In this document: positions 9,745 to 17,593 of the stretch, in pieces
Numbering within the stretch: position 1 is the stretch's first letter
How the letters are laid out: the number at the start of each line of letters is the position of its first letter
Assembly: GCF_004354365.1 (NCBI RefSeq)
Contig: NZ_SJCY01000001.1
Span: 554,459 to 618,458, forward strand
Length of the DNA: 64,000 nt
Source of the DNA: Pedobacter changchengzhani
Lineage (GTDB): Bacteria > Bacteroidota > Bacteroidia > Sphingobacteriales > Sphingobacteriaceae
Direction of reading: 5' to 3'
Position numbers and translations under genes: made by a program
Notes under the pieces: generated by a model
Told to the model about the DNA's origin: nothing
Database searches by the model: none
The model's input: only the letters and a program-made list of their open reading frames with translations

Positions 9745-10692
9745 ATGAAGAAACTTCTTTTAGTTAATGTATTGTTATTTTTTGGGTATTTTAGCAATGC
9801 TCAAGTTATTGATCGATTTAATCCCGACACTTTAAAAACGATAACACTCGATTCTACGATAAACATTAAAGCTGAAAGACTAAATGTTGAAACTTTCATC
9901 AAAGCGATTATAAGCGATACGAGTTTTTATCAATCTTTTAGGGATATGAAGCATTATAGTTTTATTGCTGAAAATAGAATTTATACCTACGATAAAAAAA
10001 ATAAGGTCGATGGCAGTATCTACCGCAAAATTCGCCATAGTAACAGTGGTAGTCATAAAATGGAATATTTGGCCAAGCAAGATAAAGGCAATATTTACAA
10101 ATCAAATGGAAAATACCAGCTTTACACCGTAGAAATGTTCGATTATATTTTTATGAATGCGTACAATAGTGATTTTATAAACGATGGGCCAATTGATGGA
10201 AAAAAGAAGGGCGGTGGCAACGAAGGATACAAAGAGAAACTTAAAACTTTAATATTTAATCCCGGCAGGCCAGTAAAGGGTGTTCCATTTATTGGTAGTA
10301 AAACGGAGATTTTTACGGCAAATATGCGCCAATATTACGATTATGGTTTTACCAGTGGCACTTATTTGGATTCAATCCCGGTTTATCGCTTTAAAGTTTC
10401 GGTTAAAGAAGATTTGAGCAGTTACACAAAAGATGGATTAATGATTAAGGATTTAGTGACCATTTTTGATAAGAGAAACTTCAACATTTTAGGCCGATAT
10501 GTAGATATGAAATACAGTAATTTATTCTTTGATTTTAATGTGCAAATGAATATAGAAATGGGCTATTTCGGGGGTGAGAAATTGCCAACAAAAATTACTT
10601 ATCAGGGCAATTGGAATGTTCCATTTAAAAAAGAAGAACGCGCAAGTTTTTTAGTGTTGCATAAAGATTATATGCTTGAAAAGAGAAAATAA
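9745..10692 (+). CDS. Secreted protein of unknown function
   Basis: I do not recognise a family here. The ATG at 9745 gives a clear signal peptide (MKKLLLVNVLLFFGYFSNAQ) and a mature protein of about 295 residues; an upstream TTG in the same frame would only add residues before it. The mature part is rich in Tyr, Phe, Lys and Asp, with a charged KKKGGGNEGYKEK stretch near residue 160, and reads as beta-rich. It contains phrases such as SIPVYRFKVSVKEDLS and ILGRYVDMKYSNLFFDF that recall periplasmic beta proteins of Bacteroidota. Periplasmic or outer-membrane-associated location is inferred from the signal peptide. There is no operon partner in close contact. Confidence 0.6.
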   Translation: MKKLLLVNVLLFFGYFSNAQVIDRFNPDTLKTITLDSTINIKAERLNVETFIKAIISDTSFYQSFRDMKHYSFIAENRIYTYDKKNKVDGSIYRKIRHSNSGSHKMEYLAKQDKGNIYKSNGKYQLYTVEMFDYIFMNAYNSDFINDGPIDGKKKGGGNEGYKEKLKTLIFNPGRPVKGVPFIGSKTEIFTANMRQYYDYGFTSGTYLDSIPVYRFKVSVKEDLSSYTKDGLMIKDLVTIFDKRNFNILGRYVDMKYSNLFFDFNVQMNIEMGYFGGEKLPTKITYQGNWNVPFKKEERASFLVLHKDYMLEKRK

Positions 10693-10761
10693 TCGTTCAC
10701 TTTCTTTATCCCTTGTTCTTAAAACAAATTATTACCTTTAAACTTCATTTAAACTAAAAAG

Positions 10762-12339
10762 ATGCAGAGAAGAATTTCCCTCGTTTTACTTATTTCGATA
10801 AGTTTTATTGCGTTATGTACCTCGGCGCAGGTGCTCACTTCAAAGCAGGTAGATAGTTTGGTAGAAAAAACGCTAACTACGTTCAACGTTCCTGGTATTG
10901 CTGTTGCCATTGTTAAAGATGGTAAAGTTATACACGCAAAAGGTTATGGCGTTCGTTCCATAAAAAGCAAGCAAAAAGTTGATGAAAATACATTATTTGG
11001 CGTTGCTTCTAATTCCAAAGCATTTACCGCTGCCGCACTCGGTATGTTGGTTGATGAGCATAAAGTTACTTGGGATACTAAAGTGACTGATGTGATACCA
11101 GAATTCAAATTGTACGATCCTTATGTTACAAGCCAATTCACCATCAGAGATTTGCTTACGCATAGAAGTGGTTTGGGTTTAGGTGCGGGTGATTTGATGG
11201 TTTGGCCAGATTCATCTACCGTTACAAAAAGTCAGCTCATCCATAATTTAAGGTTTTTAAAGCCAGTTTCATCCTTCCGCTCTAAATATGATTATGATAA
11301 TTTGCTATACATCGTTGCCGGTGAAATTGTCGAGCGGGTTTCTGGAGTAAAATTTGAGGATTTTATCGAGAATAGGTTTTTTAAACCCTTAGGAATGACT
11401 AAAACGGCCGCATCTTGGTATCGTTTAAAAGATAAATCGAACATTATTGATGGCCACGCACCTTATGAAGGAAAATTGTTGCCCGTTGGATTGAGTTTTA
11501 GTGAGGTTGCAAATGCAGCGGCAGGTATTTATTCTAACGTTACCGATATGAGCAAATGGGTAATTGCTATGTTGAATAATGGCGCCTACGGAGATAACTT
11601 AAGTAAAAAATTATTTAGCAACTCGGTACATAAAGAGCTTTGGACACCGCAAACGATTATCAGGAATGGAAACCCGGAAAGCTTTACAAGTTATGGTTTA
11701 GGCTGGAATTTAAGTAGCGTAAACGGAATGTTTCAGGCTTCTCATACTGGTGGTTTATCGGGGATAGTTACGCAGGTAATTATGATACCTGAAATTAACC
11801 TTGGTATAATTGTTTTAACCAATCAGCAATCTGGGGCTGCATTTAACGCCATTAGCAATACCATTAAAGATGGCTACTTCGGTATCAAGAATCAAGATAG
11901 AATTGCAGTTTATAATGATAATCGCCTTAAAAACGAGAAAACTGGACATGAGGAGGTAGAGAAAATCTGGAAGGATATTGCCGCAAACCAAAGAAATAAT
12001 ACTTTTAAACCGGATTTTAAAAACTATTTAGGAAAGTATAAAGACGAATGGTTTGGTGAGGTGGCAATAACCAATGTAAATGGTAAAATGCATTTTGAAG
12101 CTAAAAATTCGCCAAAATTAAGAGGCGACATGATATACTATAAAGGAAATACTTTTATTGTTAAATGGTATGATCGAAGTTTGGATGCAGATGCCTTTAT
12201 TAATTTTGGTTTAGATAATAATGCCTTAGCAGAAGGTTTTAAAATTGAAGCCATTTCTCCTTTAACTGATTTTAGTTTCGATTTCCAAGATTTAGATTTT
12301 AAAAAACAAGACTCCAAATCAAATGAAAATAATCTTTAG
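10762..12339 (+). CDS. Secreted serine hydrolase, class C beta-lactamase fold, with DUF3471
   Basis: This 525-residue exported protein has a signal peptide (MQRRISLVLLISISFIALC) followed by a beta-lactamase/penicillin-binding transpeptidase-like domain. Active-site elements are visible: the SxxK nucleophile motif as SNSK in FGVASNSKAFTAAALG, the YxN motif as YDN in KYDYDNLLYIVAGEIVERV, and the third motif as HTGG in ASHTGGLSGIV. The C-terminal 110 residues match the DUF3471 beta domain common in these hydrolases. Such proteins are usually peptidases or esterases, not true resistance enzymes. The 3' end overlaps the SGNH hydrolase gene by 17 bp, so the two are likely co-translated. Confidence 0.92.
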   Translation: MQRRISLVLLISISFIALCTSAQVLTSKQVDSLVEKTLTTFNVPGIAVAIVKDGKVIHAKGYGVRSIKSKQKVDENTLFGVASNSKAFTAAALGMLVDEHKVTWDTKVTDVIPEFKLYDPYVTSQFTIRDLLTHRSGLGLGAGDLMVWPDSSTVTKSQLIHNLRFLKPVSSFRSKYDYDNLLYIVAGEIVERVSGVKFEDFIENRFFKPLGMTKTAASWYRLKDKSNIIDGHAPYEGKLLPVGLSFSEVANAAAGIYSNVTDMSKWVIAMLNNGAYGDNLSKKLFSNSVHKELWTPQTIIRNGNPESFTSYGLGWNLSSVNGMFQASHTGGLSGIVTQVIMIPEINLGIIVLTNQQSGAAFNAISNTIKDGYFGIKNQDRIAVYNDNRLKNEKTGHEEVEKIWKDIAANQRNNTFKPDFKNYLGKYKDEWFGEVAITNVNGKMHFEAKNSPKLRGDMIYYKGNTFIVKWYDRSLDADAFINFGLDNNALAEGFKIEAISPLTDFSFDFQDLDFKKQDSKSNENNL

Positions 12340-12982
12340 AACAGCTGTATTGCTAACCCTTTGCCTTATTATATTTACTTCGATGACATTTAAACCAAAA
12401 CGGGTTATTTTTTTCGGCGATTCCGTTACGCAGCAAGGTGTATCAAAAAATGGATATATAACGTTGCTTAAAAAGGCGCTAGACTCAACAAAATATGATA
12501 TTATTGGTGCCGGTATTGGTGGTAATAAAGTTTATGATTTGTATTTGCGCCTTGAAGATGATGTGCTATCCAAAAAGCCAGATTTAGTTTTTATTTACGT
12601 AGGGATAAATGATATTTGGCATAAAGAAACGCACCACACCGGTACAGATTATGATAAATATCTAAAATTTTACCAAGCGTTGATCAACAAAATTCAAGCC
12701 GCTGGTAGTAAAGTTGTGCTGTGTACACCTTCGGTTATTGGCGAGAAGAAAAATAATGCTAATTTACTTGATGCAGAGTTGGATAAATACTCAGAGGGTA
12801 TTAGACAATTGGCGGTAAAAAATAATTTGCCTTTGTGTGATTTAAGAAAAGCATTTTCTAATTATGAAATGCAAAATAATCCCGAAGATAAAGAGAAAGG
12901 TATTTTAACTGTAGATGGAGTGCATTTAAGTGATGTAGGGAATAAATTCTTGTCGGATTTGATGTTATCCTTTGTAAAGTAA
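12323..12982 (+). CDS. SGNH/GDSL-type hydrolase
   Basis: A 219-residue exported esterase or lipase-like protein with an N-terminal hydrophobic segment (IIFRTAVLLTLCLIIFTSMTF). All four SGNH blocks are visible: block I IFFGDSVTQQG with the nucleophilic Ser, block II GAGIGGNKVYDL with Gly, block III YVGINDIWH with Asn, and block V DGVHLSDVGNKF with the Asp and His of the triad. Members cleave ester bonds in lipids or in acetylated sugars. The overlap with the upstream serine hydrolase points to a two-gene unit for extracytoplasmic ester or peptide hydrolysis. The substrate is unknown. Confidence 0.92.
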   Translation: MKIIFRTAVLLTLCLIIFTSMTFKPKRVIFFGDSVTQQGVSKNGYITLLKKALDSTKYDIIGAGIGGNKVYDLYLRLEDDVLSKKPDLVFIYVGINDIWHKETHHTGTDYDKYLKFYQALINKIQAAGSKVVLCTPSVIGEKKNNANLLDAELDKYSEGIRQLAVKNNLPLCDLRKAFSNYEMQNNPEDKEKGILTVDGVHLSDVGNKFLSDLMLSFVK

Positions 12983-12990
12983 TAAAGTTG

Positions 12991-13058
12991 CCTGTTACGT
13001 GTTGCGTGTTGTGGGTTTAGATTCATGACAGGGAACTCGTAGCCCGCAACTCGTAACC
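12991..13058. repeat. Imperfect inverted repeat of the 'CGCAACTCGTAAC' family
   Basis: GTTACGTGTTGCG (12994-13006) is the reverse complement, with one mismatch, of CGCAACTCGTAAC (13045-13057), giving a possible long hairpin just upstream of dnaG. The words are related to those at 741-820 and 15036-15135. Confidence 0.65.
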
Positions 13059-13061
13059 AAT

Positions 13062-15029
13062 ATGATAAACCGCGAAACAATAGATAAGATAATGGATACC
13101 GCCCGAATTGAGGAGGTAGTTGGGGATTTTGTGCACTTAAAAAAACGCGGAACAAGTTTAATCGGTAATTGTCCTTTTCACGGTGAGAAAACACCTTCCT
13201 TTCACGTATCGGTAACTAAAGGCATATTTAAATGTTTTGGTTGTGGCAAAGGTGGAGATTCTGTTCGCTTTATTATGGATCATGAAAAATATTCATATCC
13301 AGAAGCACTCAAATTTTTAGCCAATAGATACAATATCGAAGTTGAGGAAACTGAACTTACGCCACAAGATACCGAAGCTCAGAATGCAAAAGAAAGTTTA
13401 TACATCGTTTCGCAGTATGCTACAACATTTTTTGTTAAACAACTATGGGAAACAAACGAGGGTAAAAGTATTGGTTTAAGCTATTTTAAAGAACGTGGAT
13501 TTAGAGAAGACATATTAAAAAAGTTCGAGGTGGGCTACTCGCCCGATGTTTGGGATGCCCTAACTCAAAGTGCCACCAACAATGGCCATAAATTAGAATT
13601 TTTAGAACAAACTGGCTTATCCATTAAAAATGATAATGGTAAAATATACGATCGATTTCGTGGTCGAGTGATGTTTCCAATACACAATTTTACTGGTCGG
13701 GTTATTGGTTTTGGTGGGCGTACTTTAAAAACTGATAAAAACGTTCCAAAATATGTAAACTCGCCCGAGAGTGAAATTTATCATAAATCAAATGTTTTAT
13801 ATGGTTTATTTCATGCAAAAAAGGCGATTAGAGAGTTAGATAATTGCTATTTGGCAGAGGGTTATGCCGATGTTCTTTCCGTCCATCAAGCTGGGATAGA
13901 AAATGTAGTTTCCTCATCAGGTACTTCACTAACAACAGAGCAAATTAGGTTAATTGGTCGTTTTACCCAAAATGTAACTATTCTTTTTGATGGTGATGCT
14001 GCGGGAATAAAAGCTTCGTTAAGAGGTTTAGACATGATATTGGAAGAAGGGCTGAATGTAAAAATTGTTTCCTTTCCTGATGGGCATGACCCTGATTCGT
14101 ACATGCACCACGTTGGAGCAGGTGCTTTTAAGATTCATTTAGAGCAAAACAGAAAAGATTTCATTTTATACAAAGCCAATGTTTTACTTAAGGATGCTGG
14201 CGATGATCCAATAAAAAGAGCTGGAATTATTCGAGATATTGTAGAAAGTATTGCAAAAATTCCTGATCCAATCAAAGCATCGGTTTTTGTTCGAGAGTGT
14301 AGTAATTTGTTAGAGATTGAAGAGCGTATTTTACTTTCCGAATTAAATAAAATGCGTTCGGCTAAACTTAAAAAGAGTTTCGACAGTAATCAACGTTCAC
14401 AGCAATCCAATTATAATCCAAATTCTGGTTCACCGGAGCCTTTAGGTCCGCCAGATAATTTGTGGGATGATGATGCAACTACCTTAACTCAGGTTATAGA
14501 AATAGATGAAAACCAAGAGAAGGAAATTATTAGGCTGTTGTTAACTTACGGGCACGAGTTTGTAAATTGGGATAAGATTGATGATATGTATATTGGCTCT
14601 TTCGTAATGCAAAACTTAGCCGATGTTGAATTTGAAAATATACTATGTAAAAAAATTATAGATTTTTATAAAGTAGAGATAGATAATGGGCGCCTTCCGA
14701 CTGCAAACCACTTTATGAAACATGAAGATAGGGATATAGCCGACTTGGCAATTACGCTTTCAGCATCGCCTTACGCGCTGAGCGAAAATTGGTTAAACAA
14801 GCATCAAATTTATGTGCACGATGAATCGATGGATTTAAAGTCGACTATTTTAGGTGGTATATTTCATTTGAAAAAGCGTAAAGTTGATAAAATATTATCT
14901 TCGTTGTTAAAGGAAATTAAAGATGAAAAGGATAATGATAACCAGATGATTTTGATGCAACGTTACGGAATCATCAAAAATGTAGAACGAGAAATTTCGA
15001 AATTTTTAGGCTCTGTAATTGTTAAGTAG
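13062..15029 (+). CDS. dnaG: DNA primase DnaG
   Basis: DnaG synthesises the RNA primers for chromosome replication. The 655-residue protein starts with the CHC2 zinc-binding domain (CPFHGEKTPSF ... CFGCGKGGD, residues about 37-65). The catalytic core follows, with RFRGRVMFPIHN and IGFGGRTL, then the TOPRIM elements EGYADVLS (near 268) and LFDGDAAG (near 309), and DPDSY. The C-terminal part, after a Ser/Asn/Pro-rich linker (around 450-470), should bind the replicative helicase DnaB. Genes flanking it are not replication genes. The ATG sits directly after an inverted repeat that fills the upstream gap, so its leader is unusual. The assignment is secure. Confidence 0.98.
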   Translation: MINRETIDKIMDTARIEEVVGDFVHLKKRGTSLIGNCPFHGEKTPSFHVSVTKGIFKCFGCGKGGDSVRFIMDHEKYSYPEALKFLANRYNIEVEETELTPQDTEAQNAKESLYIVSQYATTFFVKQLWETNEGKSIGLSYFKERGFREDILKKFEVGYSPDVWDALTQSATNNGHKLEFLEQTGLSIKNDNGKIYDRFRGRVMFPIHNFTGRVIGFGGRTLKTDKNVPKYVNSPESEIYHKSNVLYGLFHAKKAIRELDNCYLAEGYADVLSVHQAGIENVVSSSGTSLTTEQIRLIGRFTQNVTILFDGDAAGIKASLRGLDMILEEGLNVKIVSFPDGHDPDSYMHHVGAGAFKIHLEQNRKDFILYKANVLLKDAGDDPIKRAGIIRDIVESIAKIPDPIKASVFVRECSNLLEIEERILLSELNKMRSAKLKKSFDSNQRSQQSNYNPNSGSPEPLGPPDNLWDDDATTLTQVIEIDENQEKEIIRLLLTYGHEFVNWDKIDDMYIGSFVMQNLADVEFENILCKKIIDFYKVEIDNGRLPTANHFMKHEDRDIADLAITLSASPYALSENWLNKHQIYVHDESMDLKSTILGGIFHLKKRKVDKILSSLLKEIKDEKDNDNQMILMQRYGIIKNVEREISKFLGSVIVK

Positions 15030-15035
15030 GGATGT

Positions 15036-15135
15036 GCTACGGGTTGTGTGTTATGTGTTACCTGTCTGGATTCTTAAAGCAGGCATTTAAAAACACGCAA
15101 CCGATAACCCGCAACCCATAACTCACAACTGATAA
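15036..15135. repeat. Imperfect inverted repeat between dnaG and yraN
   Basis: GGGTTGTGTGTTAT (15041-15054) pairs with ATAACCCGCAACCC (15104-15117), matching 12 of 14 positions. ACCTG and CAGG lie inside the arms. Further words (AACTCACAACTGATAAT) follow. It belongs to the same degenerate family as 741-820 and 12991-13058. Confidence 0.62.
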
Positions 15136-15173
15136 TGTCTTGATGCTAGATACTAAATACTTGATACTACAAT

Positions 15174-15539
15174 ATGGCCACCCACAACGATTTAGGTAAA
15201 AAAGGAGAGCTGATTGCTAAAAATTACCTTGAGGAAAATGATTATGAGGTTTTAGATGAAAATTGGACACATGGAAAGGCAGAGGTAGATTTAATTGTTT
15301 ACAAAGATAGAATGATCATCTTTGTTGAAGTAAAAAGTAGAACTTCAATAGCCTTTGGCCAACCAGAAGAATTTGTAGATTTAGCAAAGCAGAAGCAAAT
15401 GGAGCATGCTTCTTTACAATATATCGAATTGATGAACCATCAAAACGAAATTCGTTTTGATATTATTGCAATAACATTTAACAAGAACAACACTTATACT
15501 TTAAAACACATTGAAGATGCTTTTTGGCCTGAAGATTAA
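15174..15539 (+). CDS. yraN: YraN family (UPF0102) nuclease-fold protein
   Basis: This 121-residue protein is of the usual YraN/UPF0102 length and shows its signature: GKKGELIAKNYLEENDYEVL, then the restriction-endonuclease-like core AEVDLIVYKDRMIIFVEVKS (the D of EVDLI and E-x-K of VEVK). The fold predicts a divalent-metal nuclease or Holliday-junction-type activity, but the cellular role in most bacteria is not settled. Its 3' end overlaps the next gene, and the inverted repeat precedes its start. It is cytoplasmic. Confidence 0.93.
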   Translation: MATHNDLGKKGELIAKNYLEENDYEVLDENWTHGKAEVDLIVYKDRMIIFVEVKSRTSIAFGQPEEFVDLAKQKQMEHASLQYIELMNHQNEIRFDIIAITFNKNNTYTLKHIEDAFWPED

Positions 15540-16599
15540 ACAAATTAAAAACCTGGTGTTGGTTGCAACACTCGCTACAATTACGTTTGCCTGTAAAACT
15601 GATCCAGCTTCTAAATACAGCAGCTTCATTACGCCTGATGGAGGAAGTACTTTTACGGCAGGGAAAGATATTAAGGTGAGCATCCAATTTGCTAAAGATA
15701 AAACCATTGATTCTGTGGTATATTTCATAGATTCTACCCGGGTTTCATCTCACAAAGATACTTTAGCAAAAGCTATAACAACTTCGGCGCTTAAACTCGG
15801 CAATCGCCTTTTAACCGCGAAAATTTACACTGACGGTACCGCAGAAGAATTAGTTGCCAATTTTATATTATTGGCATCAAACCCTCCAGTAAATTACACT
15901 TACAAAATTGTTAATAAATTTCCTCACGATATTTCTGCCTATACAGAAGGTTTGGGTTATTATGATGGTAAGTTTCTCGAAAGCACGGGAGAAAAGGGTA
16001 AATCGGAGTTGAAATGGGTTAATGTAAATACAGGCAAAACGATTCAAAAAACACAGTTAGCACCTCAATATTTCGGCGAAGGATCAGTTAAAATTGGCGA
16101 TAAAATAATTATGCTTACTTGGCAGGAACAAACGGGATTTGTTTTCGACAGTAACACATTGAAAAAAATTAGCGAATTTTCTTATACCGCTGGTAGAGAA
16201 GGTTGGGGTATGACCTTCGATGGAGAAAGAATATTAACCACAGAAGGTAGCAATTCGATTATTTTTTTGGATAAGAATACCTATAAAAAAACGGGTTCAA
16301 TTGAGGTTTACGATGATAAAGGCAAAATTGATAACTTAAATGAGTTAGAGTTTATTGATGGGAAAATTTATGCGAATGTTTACACCAAGAATTACATTAT
16401 AATCATCAATCCAAAAAGCGGTGCTGTTGAAGGTAAAATAGATATGAGCGGACTTTTGCCTGCCGATTATTTTAAAACAGATGATGAAATTGGAAACAAT
16501 GTTTTAAATGGAATTGCGTACGATAAAACGACTAAGCGCTTGTTTGTAACAGGTAAAAAATGGCCAAGTATTTTCGAAATTAAGTTGATTCAGAAATAG
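15517..16599 (+). CDS. Glutaminyl-peptide cyclotransferase, lipoprotein
   Basis: A glutamine-cyclotransferase-family protein of about 360 residues, which converts N-terminal glutamine of exported proteins to pyroglutamate. The ATG at 15517 (a TTG lies two codons upstream) starts a lipoprotein signal ending in LATITFAC, so the mature protein should be periplasmic and lipid-anchored. A beta-propeller follows from about residue 130: AYTEGLGYYDGKFLESTGEKG, QYFGEGSVKIGDKIIMLTW, EGWGMTFDGERILTTEGSN, LNELEFIDGKIYANVY, and NGIAYDKTTKRLFVTGKKW, with the conserved Glu in the first of these. The N-terminal 110 residues form an extra beta domain. It overlaps yraN by 23 bp. Confidence 0.9.
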   Translation: MLFGLKIKQIKNLVLVATLATITFACKTDPASKYSSFITPDGGSTFTAGKDIKVSIQFAKDKTIDSVVYFIDSTRVSSHKDTLAKAITTSALKLGNRLLTAKIYTDGTAEELVANFILLASNPPVNYTYKIVNKFPHDISAYTEGLGYYDGKFLESTGEKGKSELKWVNVNTGKTIQKTQLAPQYFGEGSVKIGDKIIMLTWQEQTGFVFDSNTLKKISEFSYTAGREGWGMTFDGERILTTEGSNSIIFLDKNTYKKTGSIEVYDDKGKIDNLNELEFIDGKIYANVYTKNYIIIINPKSGAVEGKIDMSGLLPADYFKTDDEIGNNVLNGIAYDKTTKRLFVTGKKWPSIFEIKLIQK

Positions 16600-16624
16600 A
16601 GTTAGCATGTGATTTTTCTTATTC

Positions 16625-16891
16625 TATGTTGGTGAGGATTTATACCTATGTTGGTTGGGATTTGTAATCCCGACTCGTATAACTGAGGATTTCTAATCCT
16701 CGACTAAAAAAACAATTGATTTATATTAGTCTCGATCCTAATGTTGGTCGGGATTTGTACCTATGTTGGTCGGGATTTGTAATCCAGACTTGTATAACTG
16801 AGGATTTCTAATCCTCGTCTTAAAAAATGGATTTAAGTTTCTTGGAGTTTTTAATCGCAACTCGATAACCTAAGGATTTCTAATCCTCGAT
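16625..16891. repeat. Approximately 115-bp direct repeat carrying two small dyads per unit
   Basis: The gap 16600-16953 has no gene. Copy A (16645-16705) and copy B (16760-16820) are near-identical 61-bp blocks spaced 115 bp apart. Each carries a TTGGGATTTGTAATCC-like dyad and a GAGGATTTCTAATCCTCG dyad. Shortened leading copies (TATGTTGGTGAGGATT at 16626, ATGTTGGTCGGGATT at 16741) and a third trailing dyad (AGGATTTCTAATCCTCGA, about 16873-16890) extend the array. Confidence 0.8.
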
Positions 16892-16894
16892 CAA

Positions 16895-16929
16895 TAAAAA
16901 AAGCCCCAAAATTGTCTAAATTTTGGGGC
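16895..16929 (-). terminator. Terminator of the DUF4251 gene
   Basis: GCCCCAAAATT (16903-16913) pairs perfectly with AATTTTGGGGC (16919-16929). Read on the minus strand it follows the DUF4251 stop by about 25 bases and ends in a T run; from the plus side it lacks a good T tract. Confidence 0.85.
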
Positions 16930-16953
16930 AGATAAGCACTCTTTTATAATTAA

Positions 16954-17478
16954 CTATTTTTTAGCTTCCTCAGTCACACCGTTAAAGTTGATCGGCTGTC
17001 TGTTCACGCTAATTACCGTTAATGATGCATATCCGTTTTCAGAAATGGTCAAGGTTAACTTATAATTTTCTGCTTTAACGTCTTTAGTATTAATTTGAAT
17101 AGAATAAACACCTTTTTTATTTTTTGATTCCTTATATGAAAAGTCTTTCGAGGTAAATTTTATTCCACTTTCTGACGGATTCATCGGTGCCGTGTAAGCC
17201 CTGCCATAATAAGGTAGGTACGCTATAACACTGTCTTTAGTTACTTTCAAATCATATTGCGATCCAGTTAGCGCTATCGTGCCTCCACCTTGTGCTCCAG
17301 GTATAGCATTTAATACTTTACTTATATCTGCAGTGGCCATTGGTGTGGCAGAATTGGCAACAAACACATAATTTTTCTCTGCTACAATCTTTTTAGTAAC
17401 TTCTGGCGAAGTTTGGGCAAGGGCAACAATACTCGAAGATAGTAAAGTAGCAATTAAAATATACTTTAGGTTTTTCAT
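16954..17478 (-). CDS. DUF4251 domain protein, exported
   Basis: A 174-residue protein with a signal peptide (MKNLKYILIATLLSSSIVALA) and a DUF4251 domain filling the rest. Family features include an N-terminal YVFVANSATPM-like strand, GSQYDLKVTKDSVIAYLPYYGRAY in the middle, GIKFTSKDFSY, and the C-terminal GYASLTVISVNRQPINFNG. The domain is almost confined to Bacteroidota, and its biochemical role is unknown. It should be periplasmic. It is monocistronic, with its own -7-like box and terminator. High confidence in the family, none in the function. Confidence 0.85.
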   Translation of the reverse strand: MKNLKYILIATLLSSSIVALAQTSPEVTKKIVAEKNYVFVANSATPMATADISKVLNAIPGAQGGGTIALTGSQYDLKVTKDSVIAYLPYYGRAYTAPMNPSESGIKFTSKDFSYKESKNKKGVYSIQINTKDVKAENYKLTLTISENGYASLTVISVNRQPINFNGVTEEAKK

Positions 17479-17501
17479 AATGAGAATTTTAGGTTAAGTA
17501 A

Positions 17502-17509
17502 CAAATTTA
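17502..17509 (-). promoter_or_regulatory. Putative -7 box upstream of the DUF4251 gene
   Basis: On the minus strand this reads TAAATTTG, a match to TAnnTTTG, 23 bases before the DUF4251 ATG. No well-spaced -33 TTTG is seen. Confidence 0.35.
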
Positions 17510-17593
17510 GGCTGATGTAGTTTAAATTTTTTTATCAAAAAAATAGGCCTTACAATTTTATATCGAAAGGCCTATTTTAAAGGTAGTAAATTT

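Noticed and set aside
10762..12339. Class C beta-lactamase as a resistance gene
   Set aside because: The SNSK, YDN and HTGG motifs with a DUF3471 tail fit the wider esterase/peptidase group; no resistance context is present.
16645..16820. Repeated palindromes at 16.7 kb as a CRISPR-like array
   Set aside because: Two long and a few partial copies at 115-bp spacing, with conserved sequence between the dyads, and no cas genes in the window.
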